DNA of 64,000 nt from Pontivivens sp032464575 (lineage in GTDB: Bacteria; Pseudomonadota; Alphaproteobacteria; Rhodobacterales; Rhodobacteraceae): contig JAWDKM010000004.1 in NCBI GenBank assembly GCA_032464575.1, positions 310,001-374,000 of the forward strand, read 5' to 3'. Positions 24,239 through 33,300 of the stretch are shown one piece after another; within the stretch, counting starts at the first letter, position 1; every line of letters begins with the position of its first letter. A program made the position numbers and the translations under genes. The notes beneath the pieces are model-generated. The model saw nothing but the letters and a program-made list of their open reading frames with translations, did not search any database and had not been told where the DNA came from.

Positions 24239-24597
24239 GGATCTCGTCGCACTGAACAGATGCTCCGGTTCCGCACGGGTGACCACAGATGCTACCGTCC
24301 CGGCCGAAGCGCCGGGACCTTCTTCAGCCCTTAGGACTCGCGAGCCGAGGACCCCGGATCAAGTCCGGGGCGGTACCAAGTGTTGGCATCCGGGCCCCTT
24401 CGAAACATGCGGCTGGACGTCTCCACCATATTCGGACAACTGCACTTGCCGAGGATGCGACAGCGACGACATCCGCCGTATCGAAGACCTGACTGCCAGG
24501 CATAGGACTACGGCGCCACTCCCCCCAATCGCCGCCGCCCCATTGCACTGGACCGCGGCGTGCCTAATGTCTCTCCCAACCGAGCAAGGAGCACATG
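24239..24597. other. 359-bp gene-free stretch with a two-hairpin repeat
   Basis: No protein gene was recognised. The main content is the repeat at 24294-24377, described separately, and a ribosome-binding AAGGAG just before the CorC start. Confidence 0.55.
24294..24377 (+). repeat. Two-hairpin extragenic repeat, copy 1
   Basis: The element has GTCCCGGCCGAAGCGCCGGGAC-type inverted sequence at its left end and CCCCGGA-TCAAG-TCCGGGG (24352-24370) at its right, ending CGGTACC. The reverse complement of 51734-51814 has the same two palindromes in the same order with one difference in each core. Confidence 0.75.
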
Positions 24598-25896
24598 ATG
24601 GACGAGGCGCAGAGCTTCATCACCTGGGAGCCGACGATGTGGGGGCCGCTGATCGCGATCCTCGTACTCCTTTGTTTCTCGGCCTTCTTCTCGGGCTCCG
24701 AGACCGCGCTGACCGCCGCCAACCGGGCGAAGTTGCATGGCATGGGCGATGGCGGAGCATCGCGCGCGCTCAAGCTCAAGGAGGACAGCGAGCGGCTGAT
24801 CGGGGGGATCCTGCTCGGCAACAACCTCGCCAATATCCTCGCGACCTCGCTCGCCACGGCGCTCTTCACCGTGATGTTCGGCGAGAACGGCGTGGCGGTG
24901 GCGACGCTGGTGATGACGCTGCTCGTCCTGATCTTCGCCGAGGTGATGCCGAAGACCTACGCGATCATCAATCCCGAGCGGATGGCGTCGCTCGTCTCGC
25001 TGCCCATCGGCATGGTGGTCAGGGTCCTCGCGCCCGTGGTCAACGTCGTGCGGCTGATCGTGCGGCTGACCTTGCGCCTCTTCGGCGTCGCGACGGATCC
25101 GGAGGCGCAGATCATGGCGCATGAGGAGATCGCGGAGGCGATCACGCTGCACGCCTCCGAAGGGGCGGTGGAGAAGGACGACCGCGACCGCCTGCTCGCG
25201 GCCCTCGACCTCAAGCTGCGCACGGTGGAGGAGGTGATGATCCACCGCCGCAACATCGAGATGATCGACGCCGACAGCCCGCCGGAGGAGATCCTGACCG
25301 CCTGCCTGCGCTCGCCCCACACGCGCATTCCCGTCTTCAAGGACGAGCCGGAGAACATCGTCGGCATCATCCATGCCAAGGATCTGCTGCGCGCGGTCGA
25401 CGCGCTGGTGCGCGGCACGACGGGCGGGCTCGACAACCTGTCGGAATTCGACGTGATGGAGGTGGTGATGGAGCCGTGGTTCGTGCCCGACACGACCACG
25501 CTCGACGACCAGATGCGCGCGTTCCTGCGCCGCCATTCGCACTTCGCCCTCGTGGTCGACGAGTACGGCGCGCTGCAGGGCCTCGTGACGCTGGAGGACA
25601 TCCTGGAGGAGATCGTGGGCGACATCACCGACGAGACCGACGTGCAGGTCGAGGGGCTGGAGCGGACGACCGACGGCAGCTACCTGATCGACGGGTCGAT
25701 GACGATCCGCGACCTCAACCGCGCGGCCGACTGGTCCCTGCCCGACGAGGAGGCCAACACGGTCGCGGGCCTCGTGATCCACGAGGCGCAGACGATCCCG
25801 ACGACGGGCCAGGTCTTCTCGCTGCACGGCTTCCGGTTCGAGGTGCTGGAGCGCGAGCGCAACCGCCTCACCCGCCTGCGGATCCGGCCGCTCTAG
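24598..25896 (+). CDS. HlyC/CorC-family transporter (DUF21 + CBS pair)
   Basis: This 432-residue membrane protein has an N-terminal DUF21/CNNM transmembrane domain (residues about 1-190), with FFSGSETALTAANRAKLHGM and NNLANILATSLAT. Two CBS domains follow (about 205-330: EVMIHRRNIEMID and MEPWFVPDTTTLDDQMRAFL), then a C-terminal CorC/HlyC domain. Such proteins are linked to magnesium/cobalt efflux. AAGGAG precedes two adjacent ATGs; the second (24598) has the better six-nt spacing. Cobalt handling would fit the nearby cobalamin genes, but the family is near-universal, so that link is weak. Confidence 0.92.
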   Translation: MDEAQSFITWEPTMWGPLIAILVLLCFSAFFSGSETALTAANRAKLHGMGDGGASRALKLKEDSERLIGGILLGNNLANILATSLATALFTVMFGENGVAVATLVMTLLVLIFAEVMPKTYAIINPERMASLVSLPIGMVVRVLAPVVNVVRLIVRLTLRLFGVATDPEAQIMAHEEIAEAITLHASEGAVEKDDRDRLLAALDLKLRTVEEVMIHRRNIEMIDADSPPEEILTACLRSPHTRIPVFKDEPENIVGIIHAKDLLRAVDALVRGTTGGLDNLSEFDVMEVVMEPWFVPDTTTLDDQMRAFLRRHSHFALVVDEYGALQGLVTLEDILEEIVGDITDETDVQVEGLERTTDGSYLIDGSMTIRDLNRAADWSLPDEEANTVAGLVIHEAQTIPTTGQVFSLHGFRFEVLERERNRLTRLRIRPL

Positions 25897-25956
25897 CGCG
25901 GTCCCGGGCCGGTCCGGTGACGTCCGGTGGCGCGAAGATGCGCCAAAGCGGGCGCC

Positions 25957-26190
25957 CTAGTCGATCCGCGCATAGCCGCCGCGCATCCGGGCGCGGCGGT
26001 GGCGGTCGGCAGCGCGGGAGGCTTCGAGCAGACCTTCGAACAGATCGACCCGCGCGCAGGGCCGTCCGCCGATGCGGCCCCATTCGCGGATGACGGAGAA
26101 CTCGCCGAAGAGGTTGCGCGCGATCTCGATGCGGTAGAACGCAGGGCGGAGGCGCCGTGGCCCCGGACGCGTCAGAAGACAGGCGGTCAT
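25957..26190 (-). CDS. Stand-alone WGR domain protein
   Basis: The 77-residue protein is almost entirely a WGR domain: FYRIEIARNLFGEFSVIREW followed by GRIGGRP, with the Trp-Gly-Arg at residues 37-39. WGR domains bind nucleic acid ends in PARPs and occur as small free proteins in alphaproteobacteria, function unknown. It lies convergent to the CorC gene and upstream of the cobQ 3' end on the same strand. Confidence 0.8.
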   Translation of the reverse strand: MTACLLTRPGPRRLRPAFYRIEIARNLFGEFSVIREWGRIGGRPCARVDLFEGLLEASRAADRHRRARMRGGYARID

Positions 26191-26252
26191 CGCATCGCTC
26201 CCATGACTCGCATCCTATCGCCGGTGCACCGCCGGGACAATCCGCTCGGCCC

Positions 26253-26291
26253 GCCCCGTCTTCCCTGTCCAGATATCCCAATGGACGGGGC
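26253..26291 (-). terminator. Possible terminator downstream of cobQ
   Basis: GCCCCGTC at 26253-26260 pairs with GACGGGGC at 26284-26291, eight bp with a 23-nt loop, just past the cobQ stop. The long loop and missing T-run keep this tentative. Confidence 0.35.
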
Positions 26292-26309
26292 AAGGGTCCC
26301 CAGCGTCGC

Positions 26310-27752
26310 CTACCGGGCAAGCGCCAGCAGCCGGTCGAGGTCGAGATGCGCCTCCATATGGTCGGCGAGGCGGTCGAGGACCTCGTCCACGATCGCCTCG
26401 TGTTCGGCCCCCGCGCTCGGCACGCCGAGCCTCGCCAGCCACGCCGCCCGAAACGGGCCCGAAGAGAAGAGGCCGTGCAGGTGTGTTCCCGCGATCCGGC
26501 CGCTGGGCGCGACCGCCCCCTCCGGTCCGGCGGGCAGGTGGAACAGGGGCCGCTCCGTATCCGGCCCCTCGATCCGGCCCATGTGGATCTCGTAGCCGCG
26601 GACCGGGACGCCGTCGGGCGTCGCGCCTTCGGTGGTGCCCAGCCGCTTCTCCGGTGCCATCACCGTCGTCAGGTCGAGAAGGCCCAGCCCCTCGGCGGCG
26701 CCCGGCCGTCCGTCGACGCCGTCGGGATCGTCGATATGGTGGCCGAGCATCTGGAAGCCGCCGCAGATCCCCAGCACGTGCCCGCCGCGCCGGACATGAC
26801 CCGCCAGATCCACGTCCCAGCCCTGTTCGCGCAGGAACGCCAGATCGCCCAGCGTCGATTTCGTTCCCGGCAGGATCACCGCGGCCGCGTCGCCGGGCAG
26901 CGGCGCGCCGGGGGGCACCATCACGATCTCCACCCCCGGCTCGGCGGCCAGCGGGTCGAAGTCGTCGAAATTGGCGATGCGCGAGAGCTGCGGAACCGCG
27001 ATCTTCACCGGACCGTCGCCGCCGCCGGCAAGCTCCAGAGCGTCCTCGGCCGGCAGGCGGCGCGCCTCGGCGAACCAGGGGATCACGCCGAGGCAGGGCC
27101 AGCCGGTGTGGCGCTCGATCTCCGCCACGCCCTCGTCGAAGAGGGAGACGTCGCCGCGTAACTTGTTGACGGCGCAGGCCGCGACCTGCGCGCGGTCGCC
27201 CGCCTCCATCACCGCCGCATGGCCCGCAAGCTGCGCGATCACACCCCCGCGATCGATGTCGCCGACGAGCAGCACCGGCACGTCCGCGGCCCGCGCGAAG
27301 CCCATGTTCGCAATGTCGTTGGCGCGCAGATTGGTCTCCGCCGGGCTGCCTGCGCCCTCCACGATCACCAGATCGGCCTCGGCGCGCAGGCGGGAAAAGC
27401 TGTCGAGGACCGGAGCCATCAGCTCCGCCTTGCGCCGCCAGTAGGCCCGCGCCTCGGCCCGGAAGGCGACCTTGCCCTGCACCACGACCTGCGAGCCCGT
27501 CTCCGTCTCCGGCTTCAGCAGCACCGGGTTCATGTGGACCGAGGGCGAAACGCCGCACGCCACGGCCTGCAGCGCCTGCGCGCGCCCGATCTCGCCCCCC
27601 TCGGGCGTCACGGCAGCATTGTTGCTCATGTTCTGGGGCTTGAAGGGCCGCACGCTCAGGCCGCGCCGCAGATAGGCCCGGCAGAGCCCGGCCACGAGCA
27701 TCGACTTGCCCACGTTCGAGCCCGTCCCCTGCACCATCACGGCCTTGCCCAT
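26310..27752 (-). CDS. cobQ: Cobyric acid synthase CobQ
   Basis: CobQ amidates four carboxyl side chains of adenosyl-cobyrinate a,c-diamide using glutamine and ATP. The 480-residue product starts with a dethiobiotin-synthetase-like P-loop domain (VQGTGSNVGKSMLVAGLCR, residues 7-25; PFKPQNMSNN) and ends with a class I glutamine amidotransferase domain with the nucleophile Cys in GICGGFQMLG (near 329) and His in GTHLHGLFS (near 423). The ATG at 27752 has GGAAGG eight nt upstream; an ATG six codons earlier (27770) is also possible. It diverges from cobO with only about 45 bp between starts. Confidence 0.95.
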   Translation of the reverse strand: MGKAVMVQGTGSNVGKSMLVAGLCRAYLRRGLSVRPFKPQNMSNNAAVTPEGGEIGRAQALQAVACGVSPSVHMNPVLLKPETETGSQVVVQGKVAFRAEARAYWRRKAELMAPVLDSFSRLRAEADLVIVEGAGSPAETNLRANDIANMGFARAADVPVLLVGDIDRGGVIAQLAGHAAVMEAGDRAQVAACAVNKLRGDVSLFDEGVAEIERHTGWPCLGVIPWFAEARRLPAEDALELAGGGDGPVKIAVPQLSRIANFDDFDPLAAEPGVEIVMVPPGAPLPGDAAAVILPGTKSTLGDLAFLREQGWDVDLAGHVRRGGHVLGICGGFQMLGHHIDDPDGVDGRPGAAEGLGLLDLTTVMAPEKRLGTTEGATPDGVPVRGYEIHMGRIEGPDTERPLFHLPAGPEGAVAPSGRIAGTHLHGLFSSGPFRAAWLARLGVPSAGAEHEAIVDEVLDRLADHMEAHLDLDRLLALAR

Positions 27753-27797
27753 CCCGCGCGCACCTTCCATCTTCTTCCAAAGGCACAAGGAGGCCCC

Positions 27798-28400
27798 ATG
27801 AGCACGACGAATGACGCCCATCGCGAGGCGATGCAACAGGCCCAGACCGAACATCGGGAGAAGATGGCGCAGAAGACGCGTGCCGATCGCGGGCTCGTGC
27901 TCATCCATACCGGCGACGGCAAGGGCAAGAGCTCGTCCGCCTTCGGCGTCGTCGCCCGCGCACTCGGCTGGGGGCAGAAGGTCGGGATCGTGCAGTTCAT
28001 CAAGGGCAAGTGGAAGACCGGCGAGCGGGAATTCTTCGCCCGCTTCCCCGAGATCGACTGGCACACGATGGGCGACGGCTTCACCTGGGATACGCAGGAT
28101 CGCGAGCAGGACACGCAGGCCGCGATGGAGGCGTTCGCCCATGCCTGCGCCATGATGGCGTCGGGCGAGTACGACCTGATCGTGCTCGACGAGATCAACA
28201 TCGCGTTGCGCTACGACTATCTCGACGCGGCAGCGGTGCGCGACGGATTGGAGGGACGGGCGAAGCAGACCTCGGTCATCCTGACCGGACGCGACGCGAA
28301 ACCCTCGCTGATGGAATATGCAGACCTCGTGACCGAGATGGTGGAGGTCAAGCACCCGTTCCAGGCGGGGATCAAGGCGCAGCGCGGCATCGACTATTGA
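27798..28400 (+). CDS. cobO: Corrinoid adenosyltransferase CobO/BtuR
   Basis: CobO attaches the 5'-deoxyadenosyl group of ATP to cob(I)yrinate diamide, making the adenosyl-corrinoid needed upstream of CobQ. The 200-residue product has the Walker A HTGDGKGKSSSAFG (residues 37-50), a Walker B-like LIVLDEINIALRY, and the C-terminal stretch EVKHPFQAGIKAQRGIDY diagnostic of the CobA/BtuR family. AAGGAGG precedes the ATG by six nt. The stop overlaps the start of the next gene by three nt, indicating coupling. Confidence 0.95.
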   Translation: MSTTNDAHREAMQQAQTEHREKMAQKTRADRGLVLIHTGDGKGKSSSAFGVVARALGWGQKVGIVQFIKGKWKTGEREFFARFPEIDWHTMGDGFTWDTQDREQDTQAAMEAFAHACAMMASGEYDLIVLDEINIALRYDYLDAAAVRDGLEGRAKQTSVILTGRDAKPSLMEYADLVTEMVEVKHPFQAGIKAQRGIDY

Positions 28401-28969
28401 ACACGCCCGCGCACCTGGTCCTATCCGCGGGGCTCTTCGCGCGGCCCGACGCGCAGAGGGTGACGGCGGCTGCCCTCTTCGGCGGACTGCTGCCGGACCT
28501 GTCGCTCTACCTGATCGGTGCGTGGTCGATGACCGTGGGCGGCCAGTCGGCGGAGACCTTCTTTCGCGAGACCTACTACAGCGCCTGGGTCCAGCAGGTC
28601 ATGGCGGTGGACAACTCCATCCTGCTCTGGGCGCTGGCGGCGGTCCTGGCCCTCGCGCTGCGCAGTGCGGCGGGCGTCGCCTTCGGCCTGTCGGGGCTGC
28701 TGCACGTCGTCACCGACTTCCTGCTCCACAACGACGATGCGCGCCAGCATTTCTGGCCGCTGTCGGACTGGGTCTTCGTCAGCCCGGTAAGCTACTGGGA
28801 CCCCGATCACCACGGAACCGTCTTCGGCGCGCTGGAGACGATGGGCGTGCTGGCGATACTGACCCTGCTCTGGCGCCGCTTCGAGGGGCGGCTCGCCCGG
28901 ACCGTCATCGCGGTCGCCGCCGTCGCTCAGCTTGCCCCCATGTTCTTCTGGGCGATCGTGTTCGCCTGA
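28397..28969 (+). CDS. CobQ-annotated small membrane protein, cobalamin-linked
   Basis: This 190-residue membrane protein has about four hydrophobic segments. The N-terminus NTPAHLVLSAGLFARP and the charged motif DFLLHNDDARQHFWPLSDWVF followed by SYWDPDHHG give conserved His/Asp residues that could bind metal. Rhodobacterales relatives carry the name 'cobalamin biosynthesis protein CobQ' by position only; no enzymatic link is shown. The start is a TTG whose last two bases lie in the cobO stop (TTGA overlap), an arrangement implying translational coupling. Role unknown; metal or corrinoid transport is possible. Confidence 0.7.
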   Translation: MNTPAHLVLSAGLFARPDAQRVTAAALFGGLLPDLSLYLIGAWSMTVGGQSAETFFRETYYSAWVQQVMAVDNSILLWALAAVLALALRSAAGVAFGLSGLLHVVTDFLLHNDDARQHFWPLSDWVFVSPVSYWDPDHHGTVFGALETMGVLAILTLLWRRFEGRLARTVIAVAAVAQLAPMFFWAIVFA

Positions 28970-29157
28970 GGAGAGATATGCCCCTCATGTGCCGGCAGGC
29001 TCGGCGGGCGCGACTGGCGACGTGCGTCCGGACGCAGGGCCGCCGATGCCGCTGCGACGCCGTTCGGATGTGCGCGCCGACCGCCCCCGCCCCGCGTGAA
29101 CCTGACAGCAGGCTCGTGAGCGCTGCAACCGATGACGCGCGCGTCGGCGGCCATCGA

Positions 29158-30207
29158 TCAGGGCGTGCCGCGCACCGGCATCATCGCGTCGGTGATCGTG
29201 CCGTCCTCGCCCGCGACCTCGGCCAGCGGGCGGTACCCGCGCTTGCCCCAGGTCCGCTCCAGCACCGTGGGATGCACCCGCTGGTGGGGCCCCGGCTGCA
29301 CGAGGCGGCGGGAGCGGTAGAGAAAGAGCTTGCCCGATCCCGACCAGTTGCCGAGCGAGGGGGCGAGCGGGTCGCAGGGAAAGCGGCTGCGCCAGCCCTC
29401 GGGCAAGGTCACGCCGATGCGCTCCACCCGTTCCAGCATCCAGACGAGCGGGATGTTCGCGAGCCCTCGCGCCCGCGGCTTGCGCCAGACCTGCCCGCCC
29501 ACGTCACCGTGGTTGCCCGCGAACCAGACCTGCTCCATCCGCCCCTCCCAACAGGGCGGGCGGTGCCAGAGCACGGGAGAGTACGCGACCCGCATCTCGT
29601 CGAGCGCCAGCGCCTGCGCGGCGAAGCGGACAGCGGGGCTGACGTTGTCGTCGTGGAAGTCGGTGGCCATCGGGGCCAGCCTGCTGATGAGCGGATAGGG
29701 CAGGCCCAGTGCGCGCACCGTGTCCCAGACCCCCACCATCTCGATCGGCACGTCACGGTGGCAGAAGAGTTCCGAGAAGCGCTGCGCATCCCGCGTCCAC
29801 CGCATCCGCTCGTAGTAGCCGAAGGACCGGTCGACGCGCCGGACAGTGGCGTGCTTCGCCTTCAGAAGCCCGATGCGCTCGATCCAGCCGGCGAGCGAGC
29901 GCACCGCGTAGGCGCCGCGCGAATAGCCCAGAAGCACGATCCGGTCGCCGGGGGCGTAGCGCGAGGCGATGGTGGCATAGGCCTCCGCAATCGCCTCGTT
30001 GACGCCGATCCCGGCCGCGGCGTGAAGCCATTTCGACCAGCCCCGCCCCTGTATGCCGGGATGGTAGCCCACCGACTGCCGCGCGGTCTGGCCCACCTCC
30101 TCCAGCAAGCGGAAGGCGAGGCCCGCATTCGTCTCATGCCCTTCCGTGAGACGCGAGAACGTCCCGTCGATGATGAAGACATGGGTGCGGGGCGAACGCT
30201 GCGGCAT
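29158..30207 (-). CDS. DUF2235 alpha/beta hydrolase (Tle1-like)
   Basis: This 349-residue protein belongs to DUF2235, the catalytic fold of Tle1 phospholipase effectors of type VI secretion. Visible signatures are VFIIDGTFSRL at the N-terminus, the nucleophile Ser in LLGYSRGAYAVRSLAGWI, VGVWDTVRALGLP, and FAGNHGDVGG with the catalytic Asp/His region. No VgrG, PAAR or immunity gene is adjacent, so it is more likely a housekeeping lipase-like enzyme than an effector. The gene is monocistronic; its 5' side is separated from the dehalogenase-like gene by a repeat element. Confidence 0.85.
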   Translation of the reverse strand: MPQRSPRTHVFIIDGTFSRLTEGHETNAGLAFRLLEEVGQTARQSVGYHPGIQGRGWSKWLHAAAGIGVNEAIAEAYATIASRYAPGDRIVLLGYSRGAYAVRSLAGWIERIGLLKAKHATVRRVDRSFGYYERMRWTRDAQRFSELFCHRDVPIEMVGVWDTVRALGLPYPLISRLAPMATDFHDDNVSPAVRFAAQALALDEMRVAYSPVLWHRPPCWEGRMEQVWFAGNHGDVGGQVWRKPRARGLANIPLVWMLERVERIGVTLPEGWRSRFPCDPLAPSLGNWSGSGKLFLYRSRRLVQPGPHQRVHPTVLERTWGKRGYRPLAEVAGEDGTITDAMMPVRGTP

Positions 30208-30279
30208 GCCGCCATTTCAGCGGCTTGGCCGATCACTGGCAAGTCAAGGCTGCGTTCCGGTTTGTTTCAGAGGTCGTAT

Positions 30280-30312
30280 GCCTCCGGCGGGGATACTTCG
30301 GGAAGAGAGAGA
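30280..30312 (+). repeat. GCCTCCGGCGGG 3'-end repeat element, copy 2
   Basis: GCCTCCGGCGGGGATACTTC followed by GGGAAGAGAGAG abuts the stop codon of the minus-strand dehalogenase-like gene. See copies at 1469, 36745 and 41102. Confidence 0.75.
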
Positions 30313-33300
30313 TCAGGGCGCGATGTCGAGCGTGCCGCCCGGTTCAGCTGCGCGGGACTGGCAGAGGATCATCGCGGTCTCGCGCTCGGCTTTCGACAGG
30401 ACGAAGTCGCGGTGGTCGACGGCGCCGGCGGTGACCGTGCATTTGCAGACACCGCAGAGGCCGTCGGCGCATTTCACATCCACCTTGATCCCGGCGTCGA
30501 TCAGGGCGTCGGAGGCGGTCTGTTCAGCCGCCACGGCGATCTCCCGCCCATCGGGCAGGCGCAGGGTGAAGGGGTGGTTCTCCCGCTCCGGCGCCTCGGG
30601 GACGGAGAAGTATTCACGGTGCAGCGTCTCCTCCGGCCAGCCATTGGCCTCCGCCGCCTCCAGCACCGCGCTCATGTAGCGGTCGGGGCCGCAGGTGTAG
30701 AGATGCGCGCCCTCGGTGTGGGCGGTGAGCGCCGCGAGGTCGGCGCGGGTCTCGTCGGAGAACCACAGACGCACCCGGTCGGCCCAGGGTGCTGCTCCGA
30801 GATCGCGGAGATATGCGGCCGATGCTCGGGTCTTGCAGGAATAGTGAAGCTCAAAGTCGCGGCCCAGCGCGTGCAGCCGGTGCGCCATGGCGATCGTCGG
30901 GGTGACGCCGATACCGCCGGCCATCAGCAGCGTCCTCGGCGCATCCTCCACCAGCGGGAAATGGTTGATCGGGCGGGAGATGAAGACCCGCCGCCTTTCG
31001 GAGAAGATCCGGTGCATGAGGGCCGAGCCGCCGCGGCCCGCATCCTCGCGCAGCACACCGATCTGGTAGATGTCGCGCCGCGCCGGATCGCCGGACATGG
31101 AGTATTGGCGCAGGAACTCCGGGGCCACCACCACGTCGAGATGCGCGCCCGCCTGCCATTCCGGCAGGTCGCCGCCATCGGCGGCGCGGAACTCGTACTT
31201 GGTGATGTCCCCGGTCATGTGCTCAACCTTCGAGACCACGACCGGCAGCACCGGCGCCTCCGCCCCGAAGTCGCGCAGCTTGTGCGAGGGGTCCTCGCCC
31301 CGCGCGATCCGCCGCTTGTACTCGCCGGCGGAGATCAGGGCCTTGTAGGCCGCGATCCCCGCCTCCCGGTCCATCGGGTCGGGAAAGGGCCACGGGTGCG
31401 GCGCCAGCGGTGCCGGGTAGACGGCAAGCGTCTGGTCCTCGTGGCGCAGGTCGAGATCGGGGGAGATGTCGCGCCGGTTCACCGGTTGCGCGGCGGGGCG
31501 GTAGGGGCCGTCGCTCTCCATCTCCAGGTCCCACCACCATTTCTTGGCCGGGTTCATGTTGCCCCGGCCAAGGCGGTCGTCGAGGGCCGCCAGATGCTTC
31601 GCCGCTCCCGGCACGTGCATCGCGGCCCAGCGGAAAGGCGCCTCGGCGAACAGCCCTTCGAGGTTCCACGGGCAGGTCTTCATGCAGCGACCGCACATGG
31701 CCCCGCCCGCCGTGCCGATGCGGTAGGTGGTGCATTTCTGGCTGTCGGACTTCCAGATCTCGTAGCCGTTGAACATCCGCTTCGGCCCGGCGGTGATGGC
31801 ACCCGACGGGCATTCGCGGGCGCACTTGTTGCAGGCTTCGCAGAACCGCTGGAGCCCGAAGTCGATGGGTTTGTCGTGGGCCATCGGCATGTCGGTCGTC
31901 ACCGCCCCGGACTTCAGCCGCGGCCCGAGGAAGGGGTTGAGGATGACCTCCCCGATCCGGGAGACCTCGCCGAGGCCGGAGAGCAGGAGCAGCGGAGGCT
32001 GCAGCACCTCGCCGTCGATGACGGAGTGGACGCGCGCCTCGTGGCCCATCTCGCGGATTGCCTCCGCGATCACGCCGCCGAGCAGGGAGAACCGCAGGTA
32101 GGCGCGCATGGACTGGGCGCAGGCGATCCAGTCGTCGCCGCTCGCACCCTCCATCGTCTCGTGCCCCTGATCGATGATCATCGAGACGGCGTTGGAGTGG
32201 TAGGCGGGCAGCGGATCGCCCTTCGCATCGTGCGAGTAGTAGGCCCAGTCCGGGCAGCGGCTGATCCCCACCGCATCGACGCCGAGGAAGTAGCTCGCCG
32301 CCTTGATCCAGTCGGCGTTGCGCTCTGCCTCGTCGGCCTGCGGGTCCTTCGCGTGCGCCGGGCCGTCCTGCAGCAACGTCAGCGCGCCGAGCGCCCGGCG
32401 GAACGCGAAGGCGGAGGCGGACTTCCTCACGTAGTTTCCGTTCTTCGCGTTCTCCTGCGGGGCGCGGCCCATGTCGCCGAACAGCGCGCGGGAGAACATG
32501 TCGGCGCGCTTCGGCACGCGGGGCACGCGCGGCTCGTCGATATAGGTGGTGGGCTCATCGACCCGCTTCAGCGTCTCGAAGGGATGCGCGCCGTCGGCAT
32601 AGTTGCGCCGGGCGAAGGGATCGGCGTTGAGGGCGGTCTTCGCCTGCGCGCCGAGATACCACTGGACGCCCTTGCCACCCGGATCATCCGCGAGCGGCTG
32701 GTCGGGGGCGATCTCCAGCGTCGTGGTCACGACGCCGATGCCGAAGCGCTTCCCGAACCACGGGTTGACCAGGCGGCCGCCCTCGACCCGCGCGAGGCCC
32801 GCCGCCACGGCGAACCGGCCGAGATGAACATCCGACGCGGTGCCCTGATGCGCCCGCGCATCGTGCCCAAGCAGGCGGATGTAGCTCGACAGGACCGAGC
32901 CGGTCTCCCCCGCTCGCAGGGCTGCGCGCGCGCCCTGCGCGCCCTCCAGCATCCACTCGCCCGGCGCGTCGCGCGGGTCGCGCGGCCAGGCGTATAGGTA
33001 GACGAGGGCGTGCGTGTGGTGGCGGCAGTCGCCGGGCGGGACGGCCGCGCTTTCCTTCAGCTCCGCCATGATGACGTCGATCCCGGCCGAGAGGGTGGAG
33101 GTCTGGCGGGTCCGCAGCTCCTGCGCCAGTGCCGCGACGCCGGGATTGTGGAGCGGCGCATCGCGCCACATCTCGGGACGGATCGCGCAGGTCCCCGCAA
33201 GGCTCGCGTCGCAATAGTAGGCGAAGCTCTTCAGGTGCCGCGCCCGCTCCTCCAGATCGTCCGGGATCACCGCCCGCTCCCGCTTCACCAGGCCGTCGCG

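Noticed and set aside
29158..30207. Type VI secretion effector module
   Set aside because: No VgrG, PAAR, adaptor or immunity gene is adjacent.
28522..32997. 1491-codon open frame on the plus strand
   Set aside because: It lies antisense to the DUF2235 and dehalogenase-like genes, has low-complexity Arg/Gly/His-rich composition and no recognisable motif. It is a high-GC shadow frame.
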